From: Kitasatospora sp. CB01950
Lineage (GTDB): Bacteria; Actinomycetota; Actinomycetes; Streptomycetales; Streptomycetaceae
Assembly: GCF_001905465.1 (NCBI RefSeq)
Contig: NZ_LISX01000002.1
Location: forward strand, 681,425-745,424
Direction of reading: 5' to 3'
Length of the DNA: 64,000 nt
A program made the translations under genes and the position numbers. Within the stretch, counting starts at the first letter, position 1. Every line of letters begins with the position of its first letter. Of the stretch, positions 35,213-44,657 are shown piece by piece. Below the pieces are notes generated by a model. It made no database searches and was not told the origin of the DNA. It was given only the letters and a program-made list of their open reading frames with translations.

Positions 35213-35734
35213 TCAGTCCTGCTCCAGTGCCTGGTCCAGCCAGGCCAGCCAGAACGACTCCAGTTGGATGCCCGCCTGCAGCACCATGTGCTGCAGGCGG
35301 TTCTCCGTCTCCGCCCTCTCCGGCGGGAAGTCGCGGCGCTCGATCTCCAGGTACTCGGCCAACTGCGCCCGGTGCAGCTCCCGGTGGCGCGCCAGCTCCT
35401 CGCCCAGGCCGTCCACGCCGAGCACCGCCGCGGCGCGCAGCCGCAGCAGCAGCGGGTCCCGGATCGGCTTCGGGTCCTGCGCCTGCCCGACCCACTCGCG
35501 CAGCCGCTCCCGCCCGGCCGGCAGCACCTCGTACTCCTTGCGCTGCCCGCGCCCCGCCCCCGGCCCCGACGCGCGCACCAGCCCCTCGCCCTCCAGCCGC
35601 CCCAGCTCGCGGTAGATCTGCTGGTGCGTGGCCGACCAGAAGAACCCGATCGACCGGTCGAACCGCCGGGTCAACTCCAGCCCCGAGGACGGCTTCTCCA
35701 GCAGGGCGGTGAGGATCGCGTGCGGCAGTGACAT
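35213..35734 (-). CDS. PadR-family transcriptional regulator
   Basis: 173 aa, ATG at 35734. N-terminal PadR winged helix: LPHAILTALLEKPSSGLELT, FFWSATHQQIYRELGRLEGE and GLVRASGPGAGRGQRKEYEV. The C-terminal half (from PIRDPLLLRLRAAAVLG) is the Vir_act_alpha_C-type helical dimerisation domain. It is divergent from a small membrane/PH-like gene; the near-perfect palindrome TTGGTAA-AAA-TTGCCAA in between is the probable operator. A 15-bp repeat (tccggccggttccgc, about 2 copies near 35178) sits in the 52-bp gap after this gene. Confidence 0.9.
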   Translation of the reverse strand: MSLPHAILTALLEKPSSGLELTRRFDRSIGFFWSATHQQIYRELGRLEGEGLVRASGPGAGRGQRKEYEVLPAGRERLREWVGQAQDPKPIRDPLLLRLRAAAVLGVDGLGEELARHRELHRAQLAEYLEIERRDFPPERAETENRLQHMVLQAGIQLESFWLAWLDQALEQD

Positions 35735-35778
35735 GCGGCGATGGTACGGGGCGGGCGGCCGTCGTCGAGAATCACAGC

Positions 35779-35795
35779 TTGGTAAAAATTGCCAA
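35779..35795. promoter_or_regulatory. Near-perfect palindrome, probable PadR operator
   Basis: TTGGTAA (35779-35785), AAA, TTGCCAA (35789-35795): seven-base arms with one mismatch, in an AT-rich island 45 bp upstream of the padR-type gene and 106 bp before the divergent gene. Position and symmetry suit binding by the PadR dimer and autoregulation. Confidence 0.5.
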
Positions 35796-35900
35796 CCCTT
35801 GACCTTCGATTGGCGCGAATTCGGCACCAATTGACGTGATTTGACCGATTCACCGCTCTCTACGCTTTCTTCACACCGCCACCCGAAGGAGCCCGCAGCC

Positions 35901-36311
35901 GTGAAGAGGTACCGAACGCCGTCCGCGCCGCTCTGGCTGGTGATGGCCCTCGTCTGCGCGGTCATGGCGATCGACACCCTGCGCAAGCTCCACACCATGG
36001 CGGCCGACCAGTTCGCAGTCTGCCTGACGCTGTTCCCGGCGCTGCTGGCCGTCTCCGCCCGGATGACCCGGCTGTGCGTCCGGCGCGGCCCGGACGGCGT
36101 CCTGGTCCGCGGCTTCTGGCGCAGCCACGAGCTGTGCTGGTCGGAGATCGCCGGCTTCCGCAACGAGGGCTGGCTGGTCGTCGAGCTGGTGGACGGCCGC
36201 AGCATCGCGGCCCTGGGGGTGTGGACGCAGAACCACCCCCGCAGTTACGTCGAGCGCACCGCGACGGAGTTGAACGACTGCCTCAAGTCGGCTCAACAGA
36301 ATGGCAGTTGA
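35901..36311 (+). CDS. Small membrane protein with PH-like domain
   Basis: 136 aa with GTG 35901, preceded by GAAGGAG at 9 nt. Two TM segments at residues ~10-60 (APLWLVMALVCAVMAIDTL and AVCLTLFPALLAVSA) are followed by a ~75-residue cytosolic bacterial PH-like domain: RRGPDGVLVRGFWRSHELCW, SEIAGFRNEGWLVVELVDG. This is the common Streptomyces membrane-PH architecture with no known activity. Probably controlled by the divergent PadR regulator. A second PH-like membrane protein is encoded at 37609. Confidence 0.78.
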   Translation: MKRYRTPSAPLWLVMALVCAVMAIDTLRKLHTMAADQFAVCLTLFPALLAVSARMTRLCVRRGPDGVLVRGFWRSHELCWSEIAGFRNEGWLVVELVDGRSIAALGVWTQNHPRSYVERTATELNDCLKSAQQNGS

Positions 36312-36336
36312 CTCTGCCAACGTCCGGTCGGGGGTC

Positions 36337-36366
36337 TTGCGCCGGTTCGGCCGGTGCCGAAATACT
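36337..36366 (+). promoter_or_regulatory. Promoter candidate for the streptogrisin gene
   Basis: TTGCGC (36337-36342), 18-bp spacer, AATACT (36361-36366). It lies 137 nt upstream of the GTG start. A moderate match to vegetative promoters. Confidence 0.4.
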
Positions 36367-36503
36367 CCCTGCAGCGCTTGTCAGGGGCAGATCAGAACTG
36401 GGTCCGGGAATCGGCGGTAGTCGACCGGACCGCGATCGCCGCCTGCCCGCGCCTCACGGCCCGTCGACTGTCCGGGCCTCCCCCACACCCCAGGAGGAGA
36501 ACT

Positions 36504-37364
36504 GTGAGGACCATGCGCACCACCCCCACCACCCCGTCCCGCGCCCGCGGACGGGTGCTCGCCGTCGCCGTCGCACTCGCCGCGGCGACCGCCCTCGCGG
36601 CACCCGGCGCCATCGCCGCCGCCCCGGCGGCCGACGCGTTGGACCAGGTCAGCAGCGCAGTCGAGCAGGCCGGCGTCAACGGCATCGCCTGGCACACCGA
36701 CCAGGCCACCGGCCAGGTCGTCGTGACGGCCGACAGCAGCGTCACCCCCGCGGCGCTCGCCGAGCTCGGCAAGGCCGCCGGCTCCAAGCACCTCAAGATC
36801 GAGCGCACCGCAGGAACGTTCAACCCGCTGCTCTCCGCAGGCGCAGCCATCTACGGCGGCGGCTACCGGTGCTCGCTGGGCTTCAACGTGGTCAAGGGCG
36901 GCGTGTACTACTTCCTGACCGCCGGCCACTGCGGCAACATCGCGAGCACCTGGTACAGCAACTCCGGCCAGTCCACGGTGGTCGGCTCCACCGTCAGCTC
37001 CAGCTTCCCGGGCACCGACTACGCGCTGGTGAAGTACAGCTCGACCAGCCACCCCGGCGGCTGGTCGGCGGCCGGCGCGTACGTCGGCGAGGCCGTCAAG
37101 CGCACCGGCTCCACCACCGGCACCCACGGCGGCACCGTCACCGCCCTGAACGCCACCGTCCGCTACTCCGACGGCAGCACCGTCCGCGGCCTGATCCAGA
37201 CCAACGTCTGCGCCGAGGGCGGCGACTCCGGCGGCCCCCTCTACGACGGCACCAAGGCCATCGGCCTGACCTCCGGCGGCAGCGGCGACTGCACCAGCGG
37301 CGGCACCACATTCTTCCAGCCCGTCACGGCGGCCCTCTCGGCGTACGGCGTCTCGCTCTACTGA
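36504..37364 (+). CDS. Streptogrisin-type secreted serine protease (S1, alpha-lytic family)
   Basis: 286 aa. GTG 36504 is chosen because AGGAGGA lies 5 nt upstream; an ATG at 36513 is also in frame. Residues ~10-40 are a signal peptide ([20 protein letters not shown]). A ~70-residue propeptide follows ([20 protein letters not shown]), then the mature chymotrypsin-like domain starting near [20 protein letters not shown]. Catalytic triad: His142 in FLTAGHCGN, Asp172 in GTDYALVKY and Ser242 in [11 protein letters not shown]. Cys pairs fit streptogrisin A/B. It is exported unfolded, folded by the propeptide and autoprocessed. Specificity for large hydrophobic P1 residues is typical of the family but not proven here. 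Confidence 0.93.
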   Translation: MRTMRTTPTTPSRARGRVLAVAVALAAATALAAPGAIAAAPAADALDQVSSAVEQAGVNGIAWHTDQATGQVVVTADSSVTPAALAELGKAAGSKHLKIERTAGTFNPLLSAGAAIYGGGYRCSLGFNVVKGGVYYFLTAGHCGNIASTWYSNSGQSTVVGSTVSSSFPGTDYALVKYSSTSHPGGWSAAGAYVGEAVKRTGSTTGTHGGTVTALNATVRYSDGSTVRGLIQTNVCAEGGDSGGPLYDGTKAIGLTSGGSGDCTSGGTTFFQPVTAALSAYGVSLY

Positions 37365-37379
37365 TCCCCCGCTCCACAC

Positions 37380-37414
37380 GGTGGGGCGGCGCCCGACCCG
37401 GGCGGCGCCCCACC
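37380..37414 (+). terminator. Hairpin after the protease gene
   Basis: GGTGGGGCGGCGCCCG (37380-37395) pairs with CGGGCGGCGCCCCACC (37399-37414) with one mismatch and a 3-nt loop, 15 nt after the stop. Confidence 0.7.
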
Positions 37415-37441
37415 GGCACCACCGTAAGGAACACGCACCGA

Positions 37442-37612
37442 ATGAACACCCGGACGTACCGGAACCCCTCGCACCACCTCATCGGGCCGGGGCTCGTCGC
37501 TCTCGGCCCGGTCCCGCTCGCGAGCGGCACCGACGCCCTGACCGCAGTCGCCGCCACGCCGGACGCCGAACTCGCCGCCCGCCACGCCGAGTCGACGGCG
37601 GGCCTCTCGTGA
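37442..37612 (+). CDS. Small protein, first gene of a GTGA-overlap chain
   Basis: 56 aa. ATG with AAGGA about 11 nt upstream. It has strong G/C bias at third positions, supporting real coding. The hydrophobic stretch LIGPGLVALGPVPLASG is followed by an Ala-rich, mildly acidic tail. No family recognised. Its TGA overlaps the GTG of the next gene (GTGA, 37609-37612). Confidence 0.5.
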   Translation: MNTRTYRNPSHHLIGPGLVALGPVPLASGTDALTAVAATPDAELAARHAESTAGLS

Positions 37613-38133
37613 AGTACCGCAACCTGCCGCTGGCCGTGGCCAGTTGGGCGCTGATCGGCGCGCAGCCCTTCGTCCTCGTCTTCCAGCTCATGGACGGCGG
37701 CGGGCTCACCCGGCCCTGGGACGCGGTGCTCGTCACGACCCTGCCGGCCGCCGCAGCCTGGAGCTTCCGCCGCATCGGAGTGTCGCCCCGGGTGTACACC
37801 GAGGGCGACCGCCTCGTCGTGGTGAACCCCTTCGTCACCTACCGCGTCCCCCTGCGCTCGGTCCACCCGGTCGGGCGTTCCAGGGGCAGCGCGATCGCCG
37901 TGGACGGGCTGGGCGAGGTCCACCTGTGGGCGATGTCGGCGTCCGTCTTCGACGGCCGACGGGTGCAGGACGCCCGGCGGACGGTGCGCCGCCTTGCCGG
38001 GGAGGCCCGGGCCGCGGCGTCATCGACGGCCGAACTCCCCCGCGCCGTACGGACGTTCCGCGTCGAGTGGGCCGATCTGCTGCTGCTTCCGGTCCTCGCC
38101 GTCGCGGTGTGGCTGCTGACGGGCGCGCAGTGA
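37609..38133 (+). CDS. Membrane PH-like domain protein
   Basis: 174 aa, GTG start overlapping the preceding stop. Two N-terminal TM segments (NLPLAVASWALIGAQPFVLV and WDAVLVTTLPAAAAWSF), then a PH-like beta domain (RVYTEGDRLVVVNPFVTYRV, PLRSVHPVGRSRGS, LGEVHLWAMSASVF), then a final TM (LLLLPVLAVAVWLLTG). Same type as the protein at 35901. Function unknown. Coupled upstream and downstream by GTGA junctions. Confidence 0.75.
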   Translation: MKYRNLPLAVASWALIGAQPFVLVFQLMDGGGLTRPWDAVLVTTLPAAAAWSFRRIGVSPRVYTEGDRLVVVNPFVTYRVPLRSVHPVGRSRGSAIAVDGLGEVHLWAMSASVFDGRRVQDARRTVRRLAGEARAAASSTAELPRAVRTFRVEWADLLLLPVLAVAVWLLTGAQ

Positions 38134-38237
38134 GCCGGGCCACGGCGGCACATCGGGCGGGCGGGGCTGCCGATTCGGCGCTCTCGGCGGCACCCGCGCA
38201 GGTCGCGCGGCTCGGACGACTTGGAGGTGCGCGGTGA
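38130..38237 (+). CDS. Possible 35-aa ORF bridging two coupled genes
   Basis: GTG at 38130 overlaps the stop of the PH-like gene, and its TGA overlaps the GTG at 38234. The predicted product is Ala/Arg/Gly-rich with no motif (SRATAAHRAGGAADSALSAA). Third-position G/C is only about 70%, lower than its neighbours, so it may be merely a translated spacer that keeps ribosomes coupled rather than a functional peptide. Confidence 0.35.
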   Translation: MSRATAAHRAGGAADSALSAAPAQVARLGRLGGAR

Positions 38238-38647
38238 ACGCGGCCACCGCACTGGCGGTCCTCGGCGCCGTCGGGCTGCCTCTGGCCGGCTACGCCGGTG
38301 CCCGGCGGCGAGTCCCGCTGTTCGTCGTCTGCGCGGTGCTGGTCGCCGTGGGCCTGCTGCTCCGCCCGGCCGGGATCGGGCCCACCGGCTTCGGGTTCGC
38401 GTGCGCGACGGGGCTGGTCACCTCGTTCTGGCGCACCGACGCCGTCCTGGACGCGGGCCTGCGGGCGAACCTCGGCCTCCCTCCGCTGATGCGCGGCGAC
38501 CCGGCGACCCGCGGCCTCTTCGACATCGTCTGGCTGGTCCGGTACCGCAGGGCGATGCGCGCGAACCCCGTCCCGACCGCCCCTCGCCACTCCGGACAGA
38601 CCGGGCGGACCGAACAGACCGGGCGGACCGGACCGGGCCGGGGGTGA
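38234..38647 (+). CDS. Small membrane protein of the GTGA-overlap chain
   Basis: 137 aa, GTG start with GGAG 7-10 nt upstream as well as the GTGA overlap. Two or three TM segments at residues 1-75: ATALAVLGAVGLPLAGYAGA, VPLFVVCAVLVAVGLLL and GPTGFGFACATGLVTSFW. The soluble tail has GLFDIVWLVRYRRAMRANPV and ends in a Gly/Thr/Arg repeat (GQTGRTEQTGRTGPGRG). No family recognised. Confidence 0.7.
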   Translation: MNAATALAVLGAVGLPLAGYAGARRRVPLFVVCAVLVAVGLLLRPAGIGPTGFGFACATGLVTSFWRTDAVLDAGLRANLGLPPLMRGDPATRGLFDIVWLVRYRRAMRANPVPTAPRHSGQTGRTEQTGRTGPGRG

Positions 38648-38754
38648 GCGGGAAAGGGCGCTCCGCCGCGGTGTCGGCGCCGTTCTACGTCGCGATGTGC
38701 CTGCGGGCGGCCCGGCGCTGTCTGCGCACGGGCCGCCCGCTCACCTACTGCTGA
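38644..38754 (+). CDS. 36-aa basic Cys-containing peptide, last gene of the chain
   Basis: GTG at 38644 overlaps the preceding stop (GTGA). Codon third positions are G/C in 34 of 36 codons, which supports coding. The peptide has a hydrophobic/basic segment APFYVAMCLRAARRCLRTGR with Cys at three positions, the last being the C-terminal residue. It might be a small membrane-binding partner of the proteins encoded upstream. It ends 7 bp before the convergent fadH gene. Confidence 0.5.
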   Translation: MSGKGRSAAVSAPFYVAMCLRAARRCLRTGRPLTYC

Positions 38755-38761
38755 CCTGGTG

Positions 38762-40777
<2,016 letters not shown>

Positions 40778-40794
40778 TCAGGATTTGTTACCCA

Positions 40795-40824
40795 ACGGTA
40801 GGGGGCGGCGGACTTTCTCTGCAA
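40795..40824 (-). promoter_or_regulatory. Promoter candidate of fadH
   Basis: Read on the minus strand: TTGCAG (40824-40819), 18-bp spacer, TACCGT (40800-40795). It gives a leader of about 25 nt that includes the GGAGG site. The -35 is half of the palindrome at 40820-40833. Confidence 0.5.
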
Positions 40825-40833
40825 CTAGTTGCA
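40820..40833. promoter_or_regulatory. Perfect 14-bp palindrome TGCAACTAGTTGCA, probable operator
   Basis: A perfect palindrome in the 107-bp divergent region between fadH and the S4-protein gene, overlapping the fadH -35. MarR- and TetR-type repressors bind such sites. No regulator gene of either type is adjacent. Confidence 0.55.
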
Positions 40834-40872
40834 CAAAGCTGGGCGGCGACCGCTCGGCGATAGAGTCGGGCC

Positions 40873-41259
40873 ATGAGTACGGACGAGGCGAGCGTGCGGA
40901 TCGACAGCTGGATCTGGGCGATCCGGCTGATCAAGACCCGCTCGGCGGCGGGCGCGGCCTGCCGGGCCGGGCACGTGAAGGTCAACGGGGCCACCGCCAA
41001 GCCCGCGCAGCACGTCAAGGCGGGCGACGACGTGCGGGTGCGGGTCGAGGGCCGGGAGCGGATCGTCCGGGTGGTCCGGCCGATCGCCAAGCGGGTCGGC
41101 GCGCCCGTCGCCGAGACCTGCTACGTCGACCACAGCCCGCCCCCGCCGCCGCGTACCGAACGCCCCGCCGAGGTCGGTCTGCGCGACCGCGGCACCGGAC
41201 GTCCCACCAAGCGCGACCGCCGCGACCTGGAGAAGCTCCGCGACGGCCACCGCCCGTAA
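40873..41259 (+). CDS. S4-domain RNA-binding protein (HSP15-like)
   Basis: 128 aa. The S4 fold occupies residues ~8-65: VRIDSWIWAIRLIKTRSAAG, CRAGHVKVNGATAKPAQHV and KAGDDVRVRVEGRERIV. The tail is basic and proline-rich (RPTKRDRRDLEKLRDGHR). HSP15 binds stalled 50S subunits carrying peptidyl-tRNA, releasing them for recycling. TAGAGT (40861-40866) is 6 nt upstream of the ATG and there is no Shine-Dalgarno, so the mRNA is probably leaderless. Confidence 0.9.
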   Translation: MSTDEASVRIDSWIWAIRLIKTRSAAGAACRAGHVKVNGATAKPAQHVKAGDDVRVRVEGRERIVRVVRPIAKRVGAPVAETCYVDHSPPPPPRTERPAEVGLRDRGTGRPTKRDRRDLEKLRDGHRP

Positions 41260-41272
41260 TCCTGAGCGGACT

Positions 41273-41767
41273 TCAGCCCTGCTCGGCCCGCTCCTTGGCG
41301 ATCCGCACCTGCTCGGCGAACTGCTCGGCGGAGATCCGTTCCACCGGGGCCCCGTATCTCGCGGCCAGTTCGTCGACGGGTGCGCTGTCGTGCTCGACCA
41401 CGTCCAGCACCAGCAGCGCCCGGCCGTTCTCCACCCGGGACGACAGCACGATCAGGCCCGCGCCGCCGTCGGTGATCTCGGTCTGCTCGGCGGCGTTGCC
41501 GATCGCCGCGCCCGCCGCGAAGCCCAGCAGCACCCCGATCGGACCGCCGAGCAGCCCCACCAGCCCGCCCACCAGCCCCGAGCCGACGGTCGGCACGCCC
41601 GCACCCCGGATGTGGCTCTCCGGGATGTCGACGATCCCCTCGTCGCTGCGCTCCAGCACCGCGACCTGCCGGACCCCCGGCAGGTGCATCGCGTCCTCGT
41701 ACGCCCGCCGGCACGCCGCCCGGTCGGTGAAGCCGAGCAGCAGCACGTTGTGGTGGTGGTCGCTCAT
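41273..41767 (-). CDS. Glycine-zipper membrane-associated protein (DUF1269-like)
   Basis: 164 aa, ATG at 41767. An N-terminal alpha/beta domain (HHHNVLLLGFTDRAACRRAY, VRQVAVLERSDEG) is followed by a glycine-rich hydrophobic segment, GLVGGLVGLLGGPIGVLLGF AAGAA (residues ~65-90), and a C-terminal domain that repeats the same alpha/beta pattern (AGLIVLSSRVENGRALLVLD). This order resembles DUF1269 and general-stress proteins. Function unknown. Confidence 0.75.
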   Translation of the reverse strand: MSDHHHNVLLLGFTDRAACRRAYEDAMHLPGVRQVAVLERSDEGIVDIPESHIRGAGVPTVGSGLVGGLVGLLGGPIGVLLGFAAGAAIGNAAEQTEITDGGAGLIVLSSRVENGRALLVLDVVEHDSAPVDELAARYGAPVERISAEQFAEQVRIAKERAEQG

Positions 41768-41865
41768 CGCAGGTCCCCTTCGCCGACGGTCGCTTCAACC
41801 CCGCCCATCCTGCCCCGCGAGGCCTGCGGTGCGCCTGTCCGGCACACCCGTCCGCATGGCCGCGA

Positions 41866-41938
41866 CCCCGCTCGCGCGGCAGCGACAGGCCCGCTCGTGC
41901 GGCAGCGAAAGGCCCCGTTCGCGCGGCGGCGATAATGG
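41866..41938. repeat. Three imperfect 23-24-bp tandem repeats ending in a -10 element
   Basis: Units start at 41866, 41890 and 41913 and share c-gctcg-gcggcagcga-agg. The third unit has mutated to end in GATAAT (41931-41936), which lies 7 nt before the ATG of the ychJ-like gene and looks like its -10. Confidence 0.6.
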
Positions 41939-41943
41939 TCGCC

Positions 41944-42360
41944 ATGGCCCGCCGACGCACCCCCTCCGCCCCTGCCGCTCCGACTGCCTGCCCGTGCGGG
42001 CTGCCCGCCGCGTACGACGACTGCTGCGGGCGGCTGCACCGCGGCGAGGCGACGGCGATCAGCGCCGAGCAGCTGATGCGCTCGCGGTTCAGTGCCTTCG
42101 CGGTGCGGGACGAGCCGTACCTGCTGCGGTCCTGGCACCCGGACACCCGGCCCGCCTCGGTGGACTTCGACCCGTCGCTGCGCTGGGAGCGCCTGGAGAT
42201 CCTCGGCGCCGGCGACGGCGGCCCGTTCCACCAGGACGGCACCGTCGAGTTCCGCGCCCACTTCCGCGAGCGCGGGCGGGCCGGCGCGATGCAGGAGAAC
42301 AGCCGCTTCGTCCGCCACGGGGGCGAGTGGGTCTACCTGGACGGCGTCATCCAGCCCTGA
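41944..42360 (+). CDS. YchJ-family protein with SEC-C zinc motif
   Basis: 138 aa. The N-terminal CPCGLPAAYDDCCGRLHRGE is a SEC-C-type zinc-binding motif. The UPF0225 NTF2-like domain follows: SAEQLMRSRFSAFAVRDEPY, LLRSWHPDTRPASVDFDPSL and FRAHFRERGRAGAMQENSRF. Cytosolic, function unknown. GATAAT is 7 nt upstream with no Shine-Dalgarno: probably leaderless. The last 14 bp overlap the convergent acyltransferase gene. Confidence 0.9.
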   Translation: MARRRTPSAPAAPTACPCGLPAAYDDCCGRLHRGEATAISAEQLMRSRFSAFAVRDEPYLLRSWHPDTRPASVDFDPSLRWERLEILGAGDGGPFHQDGTVEFRAHFRERGRAGAMQENSRFVRHGGEWVYLDGVIQP

Positions 42361-43387
42361 GCAGGCGGTACTTGAGGCCGAGCAGCGCCCCGCCCGCGCC
42401 GCGCGGCAACAGCCACCCGGTGTCGGTGCGGTCCTGCGCGCCGAACCGGTACTTGTACGGCTCGTCGCCGCGCAGGAAGTCGAAGACCCGCACGCCGTCG
42501 GCCGCGCAGGTGCGGATCGCCGCGTCGATCAGGGCGGTGCCCAGCGACTCGGCGGCCCACCGCTGGTCCCAGCCGATCTGGTAGTAGGCGAACCGGTCGG
42601 CCCACCGGAAGCCGTACAGCACGCCGATCAACTCGCCGTCGTGGCGGGCGAGTTGAAAGGCCGGTCCGCAGTCGGGCCGGGCGGTCTCCAGCAGTGCCCG
42701 GTGCAGTGGCAGCCGGCCCGCGTCGAAGCTGCTCACCCCGCCGGCGGCGGCCTGGCGGCGCAGCCGGTGCAGGCGCAGCAGTTCGTCCAGCAGGGCGGGC
42801 CCGGCGGCGGCGGGCGGCAGCCATTCGAAGGTGACGCCGGCGGCGGCCAGTCGGCGGTGGGCGCGGCGATTGGCGGCCCGGAAGTCGCGCGAGCCGAGGC
42901 GGTCGGGCCCGGCGGCGAGGTCGAGTCGCGGGCAGGCGGTCCGGGTGACGGGCCGGGCGCCGGGCGGCAGCAGGTCCTCGTGCGACGAGTCCCACGAGGG
43001 CAGCCACAGGGTGCTCCGGCGGGCCTGCCGGGCCAGCCACTCGGCCACCTCGCCCCGCCGGTGCGGCCGGACGGCGGGCCCGCAGTGGTCGGCGGCCCCG
43101 GGCCCGGCGCCGAGCAGCGTGAGCACCGGCACCGCGACCGGCACCCGGTGGTGCGCCCGCACCCGCGCCCGGCCGAGCGGCGCGACCGCCTCGACCCGCC
43201 CGTCCGGCCCGCGCCAGACCGCCACCTCGCCCCGCTGCCCGGCGCCGAGCGTCCGCCACCACGCCAGCACCCAGTCCGGCCCGGCGAACCACGACCCGTC
43301 CGGGTCGTCGGCGATCAACTCCCGCCACTGGCGGACGAGTTCGCCGTCCAGGTCGGGCGTGCGCAGGATCTCCGGCGCATCCGTCAC
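42347..43387 (-). CDS. GNAT-fold acyltransferase of the CelD/BcsL (FemAB-like) type
   Basis: 346 aa, GTG at 43387 with AAGGGGA 7 nt upstream. The N-terminal half has WFAGPDWVLAWWRTLGAGQR and EAVAPLGRARVR. The second half is an Acetyltransf_6-like GNAT domain: FQLARHDGELIGVLYGFRWA, FAYYQIGWDQRWAAESLGTA and FLRGDEPYKYRFGAQDR. CelD-type proteins act with polysaccharide or cell-surface synthesis genes. It lies 80 bp after the polysaccharide deacetylase gene on the same strand, which supports a joint role in glycan modification (inference). Confidence 0.83.
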   Translation of the reverse strand: MTDAPEILRTPDLDGELVRQWRELIADDPDGSWFAGPDWVLAWWRTLGAGQRGEVAVWRGPDGRVEAVAPLGRARVRAHHRVPVAVPVLTLLGAGPGAADHCGPAVRPHRRGEVAEWLARQARRSTLWLPSWDSSHEDLLPPGARPVTRTACPRLDLAAGPDRLGSRDFRAANRRAHRRLAAAGVTFEWLPPAAAGPALLDELLRLHRLRRQAAAGGVSSFDAGRLPLHRALLETARPDCGPAFQLARHDGELIGVLYGFRWADRFAYYQIGWDQRWAAESLGTALIDAAIRTCAADGVRVFDFLRGDEPYKYRFGAQDRTDTGWLLPRGAGGALLGLKYRLLRAG

Positions 43388-43467
43388 AGCAGATTCCCCT
43401 TTCTCGACGGCGAACTCTCCCCGACACCTGGGCAGTTCGACCCGCGACCGGCTCCGCGGCGCGGTCT

Positions 43468-44400
43468 TCACCGGCCGCCGCGGAGGCGGTGAACGGCAGG
43501 GTGGAGGCCCGAGAGGATGGTGTCGAAGCGGTCGGGGCCGGTGTGGGAGTTGACCCGGAGGCGGCTGATGCGCAGGCGGTGGGTCGGGACGAGATCGGCG
43601 TGGCGGTGGTCGAAGAGGAACGCGGTGCGGTAGCCGAGGGTGCGCAGGACGGTCTCGGCACGCGGGTCGTGGTTGCCGTTGGGGTAGGCGAAGGTGGTCG
43701 GCGGGTGGCCGAGCCAGCCGGTCAACCGGTCGTGGGCGTCGACGAGTTGGGCGTCGAGGGGGTCGTCGTCGCAGCGGTCGAGACAGGGGTGGGAGGCGGT
43801 GTGGTTGCCGATGGTCAGGCCGCCGTCGAGGAGGGTGCGGATCTCGGGGGCGCTCAACTGCCGCTGCCCGGGGGCCTGTCGGCGGGCGGTGGCGCGCAAC
43901 TCGGCCAGCGAGAGCAGGCGTTGGGCGTCGGGGAGGGTCTTGAGGCGGTGGACGGCGGCGGCGGGTCCGAGTCCGTGCAGCGCGGGGGTGCGGCCGCCGT
44001 GCCGGACGAGGTGGGCGGCCTCGGTCCACCAGTAGGGGCGGTCGGTGTCGACGAGGTCGGTGATGACGTACGCGGCGGCGGGGATGCGCAGGCGGGCGAG
44101 GATCGGCAGGGCGCGGGTGAGGACGGTGTGGTCGCCGTCGTCGAAGGTGACCAGCACGCTGCGCGGCGGGAGCGGCCGGCGGCGTTCGGCGGCGTCGGCG
44201 ACCTGTTCGGGGCCGACGGGGTGGGCGGTGCGGGCGAGGCGTTCCATCTGAGCACGGAAGGCGACCGGGTCGTCGATGCCGTGGTAGGCGAGGACGGCGA
44301 GGCGGCGGGCGGCCCGGGCCCGGAAGACGGGTTGGAGCGGGGAGTGTCGCAGCAGGGCGTCGATCCCCCGGCGCCGGGCGGCGCGATCCGTGGTCGGCAT
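43468..44400 (-). CDS. Polysaccharide deacetylase (NodB/CE4 family)
   Basis: 310 aa with ATG 44400, preceded by GAGGGGGA. NodB domain: LAVLAYHGIDDP, SVLVTFDDGDHTVL (catalytic base and metal Asp in TFDDG) and TIGNHTASHPCLDRC (metal ligands H-x3-H), then TTFAYPNGNHDPRAETVLR. No signal peptide or TM segment is visible, so a cytosolic lipid-linked or glycan precursor may be the substrate. Removes N- or O-acetyl groups from sugars. First gene of a two-gene unit with the CelD-like acyltransferase. Confidence 0.87.
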   Translation of the reverse strand: MPTTDRAARRRGIDALLRHSPLQPVFRARAARRLAVLAYHGIDDPVAFRAQMERLARTAHPVGPEQVADAAERRRPLPPRSVLVTFDDGDHTVLTRALPILARLRIPAAAYVITDLVDTDRPYWWTEAAHLVRHGGRTPALHGLGPAAAVHRLKTLPDAQRLLSLAELRATARRQAPGQRQLSAPEIRTLLDGGLTIGNHTASHPCLDRCDDDPLDAQLVDAHDRLTGWLGHPPTTFAYPNGNHDPRAETVLRTLGYRTAFLFDHRHADLVPTHRLRISRLRVNSHTGPDRFDTILSGLHPAVHRLRGGR

Positions 44401-44585
44401 GGCTTCCCCCTCGACCGGTGGCACGGACGGGCACCCCGGGCGTTCGGCCCGGGATGCCCGTCGGAGTTCAGGTCATCAGCGTCCCATGCGGCAGTAATGG
44501 CTGTCCCAAATTCCTGAAAGGTTCCTGGGAACGGGCTCGGCGCGGGCCGGGGCGCATACGCACCACCTGTCCGGATCACACCGCT

Positions 44586-44614
44586 TTGCGGCATTTGTAA
44601 CGGATTGGCATAGT
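44586..44614 (+). promoter_or_regulatory. Promoter candidate of the Clp ATPase gene: TTGCGG-17-CATAGT
   Basis: TTGCGG (44586-44591) and CATAGT (44609-44614) with a 17-bp spacer. Leader of about 37 nt that contains GGGAG before the ATG. No CIRCE element or clear HspR inverted repeat noticed. Confidence 0.45.
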
Positions 44615-44657
44615 TCTGGGGGACTGCTGCCCGTCCGCCCATGGGAGTGCCCTCACA

